Virus record (IMG/VR): IMGVR_UViG_3300030118_003168
Span: 1-64,000 of that record
Length of the DNA: 64,000 bases
Source: a virus
Direction: 5' to 3' (one strand)
The notes beneath the pieces are model-generated. The model was not told the origin of the DNA, did no database searches, and worked only from the letters and a program-made list of their open reading frames with translations. Position 1 is the first letter of the stretch. Each line of letters starts with the position of its first letter. A program made the translations under genes and the position numbers. Shown here piece after piece: positions 56,301-64,000 of this stretch.

Positions 56301-59300
56301 CAGGTCAAACTGTTACAATTATTCATAATAGATTTGGTCTTAGTAAAGGAACATTAGGTGATGGCCCAAGTTCTGATAATAAAAATACTCATGAATTAGA
56401 ATTGATAAATGTAGGACACTTACACGGAGGTAAAATTATTTCTAATGTGTTTGATTATGAATCAGTTAATGGATTAAGAACCTTTGATTTTGGTTTAAAA
56501 TATAATGATGGTAGCGAAATAACTTCTTTTGAAAAGTTTGGTAATCCCAGTTATGCGATATATAGTCTTGAAAAAGGAGATAATACTAATTATGCTGCCA
56601 GTTATAAAGTTAATTTTCATAGAGATACTTATGCTAAAGTTAAAAGTAGATTGGTAGATTCATCTAATATTTATAACCATTTACCAATTGAAGGCAGGGG
56701 ATTTTACACCCCTACTTATTCTAATTTTGATGATAAACAAATAGGAGTATCAAGCACCCTTCAAACATACGGTTATCCTTCTACTTTCCCATTTATTATT
56801 GCTAGTGGAAATGTCTTTTCAACAGCCGCAAACGCACAATTAGTCGCAGGTAAATTCAATACAAATACTTCTCAAAATATACAGATTAGGAAAAAATCGG
56901 TTGATAGAATGTTTTTATTTGTTAATTCAGATGAGAACCCTTACCATGAAAATAGATTAGACAGTTTGTGTAATCCTTTAAGAACCAGAAATATTTCTGA
57001 TTATGGAATAGTTGGTTTATTGCCTCTCAAGAATACAAATACTCAAGATGACAATAATCAAGATATAAACACCCAAAGACACACTAATGTAGATGAAGAA
57101 TATTCTTTTTCTAATATTGTTTCTTCTGATAAAAGCATAAATTCTTTAATGAATGTAGGTATTATGAGATTAACAGAAGTCGTAGTTGATTGGTCTTTTA
57201 ATCAAATAGACCCCGAAGATATTCAAGATGAAATGATTACTGATGCGGCAGTAAAAGAAATTTTTACACCAATAACATTAGAAGAAGATGGTGTTGCGAT
57301 TTATGCTCAAGCAGGAAGTTATAATGTAGGTGGCAACCCAAGCAGCATACAATTTTATGATGCTCCTACTGGCGGAAATATTGTCAATTTCGCTTCAACC
57401 CTTGTAGAAGCGGGAGATGCTATAATTGCTGATGGAACAGGATTTTTAATTGGTTTTTGTTTAAACAACAACCCCAATTCATTAATGTCAGATGCTTTGT
57501 TTGCTAATTCAAGTAAAAGTGCATATTACATAGGAGAAGTTAAAAAAATTAAAAAGGCTAATATTGCAGGAAGCGATTTAAAAGGAAGACAAAAAGATAC
57601 TTTCATGGGCTTTGATGATACATTAAGTATGTTAAGAACAGGATATTTCAATAGTCCTGCCCATACTTCTACACAAAAGCAATTAGTTCTTGATAATAAC
57701 TCATTGTTGCCTATTCATGCTCATAGCGGAGGTAGCACACCTGCTGAATCATTAAGTTGGTTTGCTTTACAATTTAATGATAGTAACGGAAATAAAGTCG
57801 GTTTCTTTTTTTGGTTTAATGTAGAAAATTCTGACGGTAATCAAATAGATACTATTCCTGCTGAATACGCTAACAATTTTTCGCCTCATTCCGATGGCAT
57901 AACATATACTTCTGTTGAAATACAATTATCAAACGGATATAGTTCAACCGACTTTCATGCGGCTTTAGCAACGGCTTTTGATTCTGTTAATTTAAGAACA
58001 AATCATGTTTTTGGCGGAAATCAAGCAAATGATTCTGATGCCGCTACTTATGGTGGAACAACGGTTACTCAATTAAGAACAAAAAGAGCCGCACCAAGTA
58101 ATTTTTATCAAACCACTTCCACACTTAATCATCACCCCGATTCTACCGTTACTACGGTAAATGTAGATATTACCGCAGATAATACAGGATGGGGTGGCAA
58201 TCCAAGTGCATATTACAATAAATGGAGTGAGATTCTAGGAGGGCAAATAAATAATTATGTTTCAATACCAAGAAAAGGAGGAACTTATTTACCAGTTTCT
58301 ATTACAACTCAATATACTTCTACTCCTACATTTTATTCAGATATATTAACTAATATTGCAGGCTCTCCTTTATCTACTTCTTTTGCTGATATTTCTACAA
58401 CAGATGTTAATGAGTTAAAATATACTGATTTTATACCAGTAGCACTAAGAGGATTTGTAATAGAAGACTCAAAAGGTAAAAAGAAAATAAATGCTGGCGA
58501 ATCATTTCCTAAAATTAAATCACTATTTAGAAAAAATATTAGCAGTTCTCATACTATATTTGGTTTAACTTCAGAATACTCTACTTGGTTTAATAAATAT
58601 AAATATTATATGGATGCAGGAGTAACAAAAGAAGAAAATGCAGATTTACCAAATGAAGGGAATGGTTTAAAAATAGGATTTAAACCCAGATTAGATGCTT
58701 CTTTAGCGACTCTAATTTCAGGAACTCAAAGAAGTAATTCAGGAAATAGAATATATAATTATTCTTTTAATACTAATAATACTAAATTATCTTGGTTAAG
58801 AGATTTAGACTTAACTGGTTGTTATTTAGTTAGAGTAAGCGGAACTAATATTGATAATAACTATTTTGTAGAAGGCTTTGGTTTCGCCTATGTTATTTCA
58901 CATGAAATAGACCCAAGCGATTCTAATAAAGTAATCTTAACTACTTCAACAAATTTAGGCCCGAATACATATAGAATACTACAACCTAATCATACTTGTT
59001 TTTATGACTTTACTCCGACTCAAATAAATATAGGCCAACTTTCAAGTTCTTATACAAAAAAGCCCAAGATAGATGAATGCTATGAAGATTCTTTGAAAAG
59101 CCATGCACTTGATGATGTAAGCATGGATAATGATAGTATTAACGACCAAGAAGCAATAGGTTCAGTATATGTTTTAATTGACTTAACAGGTGATGTTTCG
59201 TCTGGTGATAAAATAATAAATACTAGCATGAGAAGAGAATTTTTCGATAATTTACCCACTACAATTTGTTTAAGTGACGGAGAAGAAACTTTCAAAACAG

Positions 59301-60358
59301 GAATGCAATCTAACAGTTTTAGTCTTACATTTGATAGTCTGAAAGAATTAAAAGGAATAGTTAGCCTTAGTGAAATAATTACTTTAAATGTAGGGAAAAA
59401 TTTTAACAAAGATAGCAAACGATGTTTGATAGGAAATACTGTAAATATTGTTCAAGAATCTGAAGAACTGGCTAAAAGTTTATTAGAAAAAGAAAACATA
59501 AGTTTCACTTCTATAAATGAACCTAGTTATCCTTTATTTACTGCTCCTAACTTTCAAGGAAATGATTTGTTATCCGCTACTAGATTTTTATTAGGTAAAA
59601 AAGATAGAGATATTGAAGTTATTGATGGTAATTTTGTGATTGATGATGAAGAAGCGACTAATAAATATGCAAATGTATTATTATCAGAAAACAGTAAATA
59701 TCAAATATATGAATTTGAAAAACAAAAAACGACCTTTTCTTTCTATAATGAAGTCATTGTTTATGGTAGTTCGCATAAATCAATTAAAAAAGATTTACGA
59801 AGCGTTAAAAAGATAGGAAGAAAAACATTAGAAGTGTTTGATAATAAATTAATTACTCAAGAAGATGTGGATAAAGAAGCAAGAGAACTATTGAAACTGC
59901 ACTCTCAATTAAATGAGTCGTATAAAGTCACGGTATCAACAACGGGATTAGAACAAATAAAAAGCGGAGACATAATACAATTTGAACTTAAAAGAGAAAA
60001 TGTAGATAGAGATGAATATATTATATTATCCGTAGAACATAGACTCTCTAATCTTATGGAATTAGAATTAGGAAAATATGCTAAATCATTGGATGATAGA
60101 TTAGTAGAAATTTTACAGGAAACTAAAGATACTAAATCTCACTTAAGAAGTAAACAATTCGCTGAAAAAACAGAAACCATTGAAACCTTAGATACTATTA
60201 AAATTAAGGAAATAAGAACATTAATAAGAAAAAGAAGCACTACTGGAAATCCTCTCACGCTTGGCTTTGGAACAAATCTAAATACAAGTAGCGTTGAACT
60301 AGGATTTGAGGGTGGGCAAACTATCACGATTACAAATTTAAGGGAGGAAAACATATGA
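53360..60358 (+). CDS. Giant baseplate hub/tail protein, 2332 aa
   Basis: MAIRVLNKGELTPSSASNQN starts the longest gene of the window. Most of it is serine/asparagine-rich beta structure. Residues about 2000-2290 have the pattern of hub proteins of the gp27/gpD type: SLLEKENISFTSINEPSYPL, VIVYGSSHKSIKKDLRSVKK, ITQEDVDKEARELLKLHSQL and LEQIKSGDIIQFELKRENVD. The N-terminal region also has hub-like strands (YYRTDGQSIMRVEGRDIMSK). It therefore appears to combine hub and receptor-facing modules in one chain. Other tails split these among several proteins. Confidence 0.65.
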   Translation: MAIRVLNKGELTPSSASNQNTSNNPMVHCDNLVSSTNPLAVIIYPDDTTSETIQRIVLAADMLTDYSNLEKTEGNTLKVYDSFSQEGIDLSSLTDITTHHYFVMVHSDNHLLHHFAKITEIHTTDAFGDSIKFEPSLGNEINHGVKFKLFKGPAVNSDFISIGLGIKKDLQNSLQVARPYFWFNRDVNELESNTKHFIRVKEITVGTSLNLSTSSSDTTFLVSQNYANEIKDYGKFTLKTKLVDNLRNLDIEGFTPITFTGDMHAVNHPDEIRNITGISSGTINDLLYRGIVRNNVPDGTYVTEILSSNSIRISQNVTAAVSTTSFTVSHSNESHALASNDLTDYETSFFNARRDADDLILPSASNYTSRGPTRYLHYDFSKDKANYSYNVIDLKINESIKGKTSFSETQIADMMKIYPNKLELHSPMRARQRLSRDKLNKFVDTGLSVGANGMLTGNDGLGNQIVSVHIVNVNSYFTTGEEIKIEDRLYIILSINSGTNTITLLQADTTIDGSPNTYSRLETESSYTDIGTPTINVGDSVFRRAYSPFNKTLINSFDLISNRHEDLYLITTSQNATYNYFKCSAIDASNNLLTFTVNLDKYLEEGLHLNNDYYLYYEKLNGTIEVLDYYRTDGQSIMRVEGRDIMSKILSPVVNNDTLFSEDIIYSSFGTINHLEQIGFVEASFNSQVINIKDTSNVSASITLIAGDKLYVRSKSNFFKPLGTVLTGNTGNQFNLERESNVECGGDTFTNGGVFELYKAVKNGSQPVKNYIFNKALSSNILVDSVTSLSGSSNKGLYFTSGVSLNNLGNDDTPLVNTSSSTDSRAIGYHISKVSGDIDGADYQCVLGDGASTESHENILTINTLMDFSVISVKENDGGKIIEIAPYIPATLGRLESNLANNYDATKTSIGFTLGDALITDLQNFINVSSSDSSYVALSELFIRRNDSVFINDRFVGFALEQHLSENHCFIVLDRQVFYETGQTVTIIHNRFGLSKGTLGDGPSSDNKNTHELELINVGHLHGGKIISNVFDYESVNGLRTFDFGLKYNDGSEITSFEKFGNPSYAIYSLEKGDNTNYAASYKVNFHRDTYAKVKSRLVDSSNIYNHLPIEGRGFYTPTYSNFDDKQIGVSSTLQTYGYPSTFPFIIASGNVFSTAANAQLVAGKFNTNTSQNIQIRKKSVDRMFLFVNSDENPYHENRLDSLCNPLRTRNISDYGIVGLLPLKNTNTQDDNNQDINTQRHTNVDEEYSFSNIVSSDKSINSLMNVGIMRLTEVVVDWSFNQIDPEDIQDEMITDAAVKEIFTPITLEEDGVAIYAQAGSYNVGGNPSSIQFYDAPTGGNIVNFASTLVEAGDAIIADGTGFLIGFCLNNNPNSLMSDALFANSSKSAYYIGEVKKIKKANIAGSDLKGRQKDTFMGFDDTLSMLRTGYFNSPAHTSTQKQLVLDNNSLLPIHAHSGGSTPAESLSWFALQFNDSNGNKVGFFFWFNVENSDGNQIDTIPAEYANNFSPHSDGITYTSVEIQLSNGYSSTDFHAALATAFDSVNLRTNHVFGGNQANDSDAATYGGTTVTQLRTKRAAPSNFYQTTSTLNHHPDSTVTTVNVDITADNTGWGGNPSAYYNKWSEILGGQINNYVSIPRKGGTYLPVSITTQYTSTPTFYSDILTNIAGSPLSTSFADISTTDVNELKYTDFIPVALRGFVIEDSKGKKKINAGESFPKIKSLFRKNISSSHTIFGLTSEYSTWFNKYKYYMDAGVTKEENADLPNEGNGLKIGFKPRLDASLATLISGTQRSNSGNRIYNYSFNTNNTKLSWLRDLDLTGCYLVRVSGTNIDNNYFVEGFGFAYVISHEIDPSDSNKVILTTSTNLGPNTYRILQPNHTCFYDFTPTQINIGQLSSSYTKKPKIDECYEDSLKSHALDDVSMDNDSINDQEAIGSVYVLIDLTGDVSSGDKIINTSMRREFFDNLPTTICLSDGEETFKTGMQSNSFSLTFDSLKELKGIVSLSEIITLNVGKNFNKDSKRCLIGNTVNIVQESEELAKSLLEKENISFTSINEPSYPLFTAPNFQGNDLLSATRFLLGKKDRDIEVIDGNFVIDDEEATNKYANVLLSENSKYQIYEFEKQKTTFSFYNEVIVYGSSHKSIKKDLRSVKKIGRKTLEVFDNKLITQEDVDKEARELLKLHSQLNESYKVTVSTTGLEQIKSGDIIQFELKRENVDRDEYIILSVEHRLSNLMELELGKYAKSLDDRLVEILQETKDTKSHLRSKQFAEKTETIETLDTIKIKEIRTLIRKRSTTGNPLTLGFGTNLNTSSVELGFEGGQTITITNLREENI

Positions 60359-60693
60359 TAACTAATGAATTAAAAAGTTATTTGGCAGGACAATTAAAAG
60401 CAAGAATAGATACAGCACAGATAGGATTTGGAGGAAATAGCACAAGTCCTTCACAAAATACATTAGATGTTCCTAGTGGTTTTTCTACTTCAATAGTTAA
60501 ATCAGATTCAGATGAAAATGTTATTGAAGTAAAAGTTTCTATTGCTGGTTCTCTACTTACTGGTTCAGTTACTAGAGAAATGGGATTGTTTGATTCTTCA
60601 AATAATTTACTTAGTAGAATTAATTTTGAAGGAGTCGGCCCTTTTGCAAGTAATGAAACATTAGAGATATTTTTATTAATTGAGGTAGATTAA
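60355..60693 (+). CDS. Small tail/baseplate protein, 112 aa
   Basis: It overlaps the hub gene by ATGA and starts MITNELKSYLAGQLKARIDT. VTREMGLFDSSNNLLSRINF matches, from memory, the v-x-E-x-G-L-F/Y-D-x-x-x-x-L pattern found in phage tail-fibre attachment proteins, which would place it between hub and fibre. The gene order agrees. Confidence 0.6.
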   Translation: MITNELKSYLAGQLKARIDTAQIGFGGNSTSPSQNTLDVPSGFSTSIVKSDSDENVIEVKVSIAGSLLTGSVTREMGLFDSSNNLLSRINFEGVGPFASNETLEIFLLIEVD

Positions 60694-60694
60694 G

Positions 60695-62833
60695 ATGACT
60701 GTAACAAACCCTAAATTTTTTGGACAAAGCACGACTGGAACTCCTAATCAAGTAGAAGATTCCGTAGATTTCCCGCATACTGGTTTATTAAAAGCATTAA
60801 GCACCGCTTCTTCAGGAAGATATGCTTTATCAGGATTTAATATTACACCCGCAGGAACAACTGGAATTACTGTTGCTGCTGGAGAAATTCTATATAACGG
60901 TAAAGTTACAACAGTTAATGGTGCTTCTCTTACTTTAAATGCTACTTACACAAATGGTTATCATTTACTTGTAGCACCAAGACCTACTAATGAAGACGGA
61001 AACGGAGCAACTCCATTAACTTCAACCGTTGTTCTAAGAAATCCTACTGCTGCAAATAAAGTGGCAGAATATACTTTAGGAGATACAATTATTGCAGTTA
61101 TTACTCATACTGGTTCAGACCCTCATATTCAATATTTAACTTATGATAAAACTTCTCAAGCGTTCAGTATTGCACATGATAATTCAATAGATGGAACAGG
61201 AACAACATATACCGAAATGGGAACTATTGAGGCTACTGCTACTGGAATAGTGATTCAACAAGATTCTGCAACTAACTTAGGAAACATACAAATCAAAAAC
61301 AATGACCAAGATAGAGATATTATTTTTACTATGGACGATGGAGGCGTTGAAAAATCAATTACATTAAATGCTGATATTGCTACTGCTCAATTTGGTGATT
61401 TCAGTATTACTACAAATGGCTCAGTAACCGCTAATGGAGTTACATTAACAGGTGGAGGAACAGTTACTAATCATGGTGCGGATAGATTAATTACTTCAGG
61501 AGCAGCAAATACAGATTTAATTGGTGAATCAAATTTAACATTTAATGGTTCAACTAATACTTTAGCAGTTACAGGAGGAATTACTGGAACAACTCTTGAA
61601 ACAACTGGTTTAATTACAACAACTGCAAATAACATTACTGCTCCTGCTGGTTCAGTTTCAGCAGTTTCAATTGGTGCTGGAACAAACGGATTATCTAATT
61701 TAGGTAAATATACTCAATCACAAGAATTAGCGGCTGATGCTGCTTCGGGATTTGGAATTACTACTCATGGTCATGTTAGTATATCAGAAGCATTAACACC
61801 CGCTAATCTAATTAATTGTTCTAAAGAACACTATTATGTTGGATTAGATACACAAGCACAAGCGACTCATTCAGGTCAAGGAACTCCAATTTCACCCACA
61901 GGAATAAATGCTGTAACAGAATATGGATTATTAACAAAAGCAAATGAAGCAAATAGGCTTGCTAGTGATGCACTTGCTCATACATATAATGTAGATGATG
62001 TATTTGGCGGCCATACTTTCTTTGTAGGGATTCAAAGACCTGAATCTCATGTAGGAGGAACAGTTAGTATTACTAACATTACTGCTTTTTATCTTTATGT
62101 TGTTGTAGGAAATGAATCTGCTGGTGACCCTTCATTATATGAACAAAGAAGAAGAATGAATGGAGGTCTTTGGAAATCTGTTCATACTGTTACTGGTTTT
62201 AATCATGTAGGAAATACTCGTTGTGTTAGTATGAGTAATATACTTCTTGGTGGTGCTTTACACACATCAACTTTTTATGATATTTCTACATCATTTGGCG
62301 GTGATTTAGATGCTATTTTAGTTAAACCAAGAGAAACAATTACCTTATCTTCTCTTGAAATAACAGGAGAAGGAGGCGGAACACACGGACATGATGTATT
62401 TCAAGAACAGGGTTTAGCACATGCACAAAGCGGAAATAACGGACAATGGTTTTTAAAAGGAGTTTCAGGAGGTTCAGGGTTTGCTCATGTAGTAAATATA
62501 ACTGATGGTTTTTTGCATATTCCTGTTGCTATGACTGGAACAACTTTTATTTGCACAGGAACAAATCAAATACTATTACCTAATTCTCCGCCAATAGGGA
62601 CACAATATTCTTTTTTGGTAAAAGCGGGAACAACTTCTTTAAATAGACCTGACATAACTAGCGGCATTCCACCTACTAATTTTCATTTATGCCCATCAGC
62701 AGTTCAAAATGGGGGACAAGATGAATTTTATGAATTATCTTCATCTTCTTCTGCATCTCCATTAAGTATTACTGCTGGTAATGGTAAAACAGTAATTTAT
62801 ACATCAAGTCAAAATTGGGAAGTTATTGGGTGA
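60695..62833 (+). CDS. Tail fibre, 712 aa
   Basis: MTVTNPKFFGQSTTGTPNQV opens a Gly/Thr/Asn-rich beta protein with repeated shaft units (KNNDQDRDIIFTMDDGGVEK, NGVTLTGGGTVTNHGADRLI, TNTLAVTGGITGTTLETTGL) of the kind seen in phage fibres. The last 350 residues (HTFFVGIQRPESHVGGTVSI...) are likely the tip. It probably contacts the host surface. The stop is directly followed by the adhesin-like gene. Confidence 0.7.
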   Translation: MTVTNPKFFGQSTTGTPNQVEDSVDFPHTGLLKALSTASSGRYALSGFNITPAGTTGITVAAGEILYNGKVTTVNGASLTLNATYTNGYHLLVAPRPTNEDGNGATPLTSTVVLRNPTAANKVAEYTLGDTIIAVITHTGSDPHIQYLTYDKTSQAFSIAHDNSIDGTGTTYTEMGTIEATATGIVIQQDSATNLGNIQIKNNDQDRDIIFTMDDGGVEKSITLNADIATAQFGDFSITTNGSVTANGVTLTGGGTVTNHGADRLITSGAANTDLIGESNLTFNGSTNTLAVTGGITGTTLETTGLITTTANNITAPAGSVSAVSIGAGTNGLSNLGKYTQSQELAADAASGFGITTHGHVSISEALTPANLINCSKEHYYVGLDTQAQATHSGQGTPISPTGINAVTEYGLLTKANEANRLASDALAHTYNVDDVFGGHTFFVGIQRPESHVGGTVSITNITAFYLYVVVGNESAGDPSLYEQRRRMNGGLWKSVHTVTGFNHVGNTRCVSMSNILLGGALHTSTFYDISTSFGGDLDAILVKPRETITLSSLEITGEGGGTHGHDVFQEQGLAHAQSGNNGQWFLKGVSGGSGFAHVVNITDGFLHIPVAMTGTTFICTGTNQILLPNSPPIGTQYSFLVKAGTTSLNRPDITSGIPPTNFHLCPSAVQNGGQDEFYELSSSSSASPLSITAGNGKTVIYTSSQNWEVIG

Positions 62834-62837
62834 TTAA

Positions 62838-63596
62838 ATGGATAATCCTTTATTTCTCGTTACTAAGGGCTTAAAGGCTAAAAAGAAGCGTTTAGGCGGT
62901 GGCGGTGGCGGTAGCGGTGCGTTTCCAACAGGAAGTTCGCCCCATGAATTAGGAATTGTAAGTTTTACAGAAGAAACAGGCTCACCGCCATTTAATACGC
63001 ATACTATGGCAAGTGTTTTTATTAGAGATTCAGCCACAATTAACCCTTCAAATGGTAATCCTATCGGCCATGCTACTGTAAAGAATAGTGGCGGAACAAA
63101 TATAAATAGCGCAACTCAACCAGAAATAAATGTTGCTGATTATATTGCTACAATACTACAAGGAGAAACAGCCCCAAATACAGACGCAAATAGTTTTCCT
63201 CATTTAGCAGGAACTAGAATGGAAAGAGGAGAAATACAAATTTCAACTAATAATTTTACTGAAGATATATTTTTAATGTTTATGTTTTCAGGATATAATC
63301 AATCTGGTTCATTTAATCAGGGTAGTGGAAATGTTAATTTAGCAGTAAATACTAGCAATTTAACTATGACACTAGCAAATCCAAATCCATTCAATATAGG
63401 TGGAAGCAACCCAATATCGGGTAGGGTTGATATTACATTTCATACTTCATTACTTTCAAGCCAACATGAAATTATATTAGAGTTTAAAGCAGATGCAATA
63501 GGAAAAGCGGGAACAGGAACAACGGCAACAACATCACCAATTGCAGGAGCAACAAAGGTTGGTTCTTGTTATCTTAAAATAGTCTTTACTGCCTGA
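62838..63596 (+). CDS. Probable tail tip/adhesin with glycine hinge, 252 aa
   Basis: After a short lysine-rich start (NPLFLVTKGLKAKKKRL) comes a run of six glycines and S-G-A-F (residues 20-29), a flexible hinge common in tail-tip proteins. The rest is a beta-rich domain of Asn/Ser/Thr (QSGSFNQGSGNVNLAVNTSN). As the last gene of the late operon, next to the fibre, it is a good receptor-binding candidate. Unrecognised family. Confidence 0.6.
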   Translation: MDNPLFLVTKGLKAKKKRLGGGGGGSGAFPTGSSPHELGIVSFTEETGSPPFNTHTMASVFIRDSATINPSNGNPIGHATVKNSGGTNINSATQPEINVADYIATILQGETAPNTDANSFPHLAGTRMERGEIQISTNNFTEDIFLMFMFSGYNQSGSFNQGSGNVNLAVNTSNLTMTLANPNPFNIGGSNPISGRVDITFHTSLLSSQHEIILEFKADAIGKAGTGTTATTSPIAGATKVGSCYLKIVFTA

Positions 63597-63633
63597 TTTA
63601 AGCGAACAAAATTTCCACTAAGGGTTAAAAAAC

Positions 63634-63675
63634 CAAAAAAAAAGTTGAGGGGCTATTGCCCCCCAACGGTTTTTT
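63634..63675. terminator. Bidirectional terminator between convergent genes
   Basis: GTTG-A-GGGGC-TATT-GCCCC-C-CAAC (63644-63667) is flanked by a run of A on the left and six T on the right, so both strands see a stem followed by a T run. It lies between the end of the late operon and the opposing mini-gene, whose last codons it includes. Confidence 0.75.
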
Positions 63676-63805
63676 CTGACCATATGCCTTTACAAGCCCT
63701 ACATTCCCACAATTTTATTTGTTCAGTAGAACCTACATAAAAGCCTAAAAGTCTTTTTGCTACTGTATATTCATTACAGTAGATACATTTTTGCTTTAAT
63801 CCCAT
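63653..63805 (-). CDS. Zinc-ribbon miniprotein, 50 aa
   Basis: GTGATGAC precedes the ATG at 63805. MGLKQKCIYCNEYTVAKRLL and then CRACKG near residue 35 give two CxxC knuckles. It is the fourth or fifth zinc-ribbon miniprotein of the window and like the others is leftward. It overlaps the terminator stem at its end. Function unknown. Confidence 0.7.
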   Translation of the reverse strand: MGLKQKCIYCNEYTVAKRLLGFYVGSTEQIKLWECRACKGIWSEKTVGGQ

Positions 63806-63809
63806 GTCA

Positions 63810-63959
63810 TCACTTAATGTTCTTATCTTCGCCCATTAAACGCTTCATGTATTCTTCAACGCTTTCATCAGTAACCGAAGTTCCACCGAAAGCAGCGAAA
63901 AACAGAAGCATTAGAACGACGATGAAAACAAACAAGCCGAACCATTCCCAACCAGTCAT
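63810..63959 (-). CDS. Small single-pass membrane protein, 49 aa
   Basis: The ATG at 63959 (MTGWEWFGLFVFIVVLMLLF) has suitable spacing to GGAGGTGA; an ATG two codons earlier is too close to it. One membrane helix fills residues 6-24, followed by an acidic soluble tail (VTDESVEEYMKRLMGEDKNI). A short helix plus tail could be a holin-like or anchor protein, but no family is clear. It is four bases from the zinc-ribbon gene in the same direction. Confidence 0.65.
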   Translation of the reverse strand: MTGWEWFGLFVFIVVLMLLFFAAFGGTSVTDESVEEYMKRLMGEDKNIK

Positions 63960-64000
63960 TACCATTTCACCTCCAAATCTAAATATTCTCCTTTTTCAAC

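Noticed and set aside
63679-63696. Another CCATATG-CCTTT copy near the right end
   Set aside because: It lies inside a zinc-ribbon gene, lacks the CAAAG box and a downstream gene; probably chance.
1-64000. CRISPR array, insertion sequence, integrase or provirus attachment site
   Set aside because: No regularly spaced repeats, transposase or integrase genes were seen; the repeated CCATATGG elements are spaced by whole genes, not by spacers.

Overview
The window looks like a large part of the genome of a tailed double-stranded DNA virus (Caudoviricetes, HK97-type head) that most likely infects an archaeon. The viral assignment rests on a complete set of recognisable morphogenesis genes in canonical order: large terminase, portal, prohead protease/scaffold, major capsid protein, head-tail connector, tail tube, tail assembly chaperones, tape measure, baseplate hub and fibres. 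The archaeal assignment is an inference. It rests on TATA-like boxes 20-30 bases upstream of ATGs that have no ribosome binding site (leaderless genes), GGTGAT-type Shine-Dalgarno (SD) sites before most structural genes, termination at short T runs, and an Arf/Ras-like small GTPase. The DNA is AT-rich. A marine Nitrososphaeria or Poseidoniales host is only a guess. No integrase, DNA polymerase or CRISPR array is visible.

Layout. (1) Positions 1-4913 form a leftward arm: zinc-ribbon miniproteins, a conserved phage protein, a UvrD-like helicase with an unusual structured leader, tRNA-Leu(UAA) and several structured intergenic stretches. (2) Positions 4914-5754 are a non-coding divide with inverted and direct repeats, the best candidate for a replication origin. 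(3) Positions 5685-9960 are a rightward array of small genes. Each is preceded by a repeated element CAAAG - CCATATGG - CTTTG and usually followed by a GC hairpin. One unit has no protein gene and probably makes a structured RNA. (4) Positions 9961-10718 are AT-rich and non-coding apart from one small gene; an inverted copy of the element lies there. (5) Positions 10719-63596 are one continuous rightward late operon of about 60 tightly packed or overlapping genes. Its first part (to about 24 kb) encodes mostly unknown proteins. Then come packaging and portal genes, a DNA ligase, protease/scaffold, capsid, a membrane-protein/GTPase module, the connector and the tail. (6) A bidirectional terminator at 63.64 kb separates it from two leftward mini-genes.

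The most striking feature is a short N-terminal peptide, M-x-W-x-x-[ILV]-[ILVH]-K, carried by about 17 otherwise unrelated late proteins, including a HExxH metallopeptidase and a soluble PAP2-type phosphatase. A related W-[ST]-[DE]-I-H-K-M-V peptide ends both the protease/scaffold protein and a small neighbour. I propose that this is a capsid-targeting tag: tagged proteins would be recruited by the scaffold/capsid into the prohead, as T4 internal proteins are by their N-terminal targeting sequence. Other points of note are a -1 frameshift site in the tail chaperone pair, an in-frame internal start for the scaffold, a small GTPase beside membrane proteins between head and tail genes, three genes that appear to start at ATT or ATA, and a helicase leader whose hairpin loop is complementary to the helicase SD.
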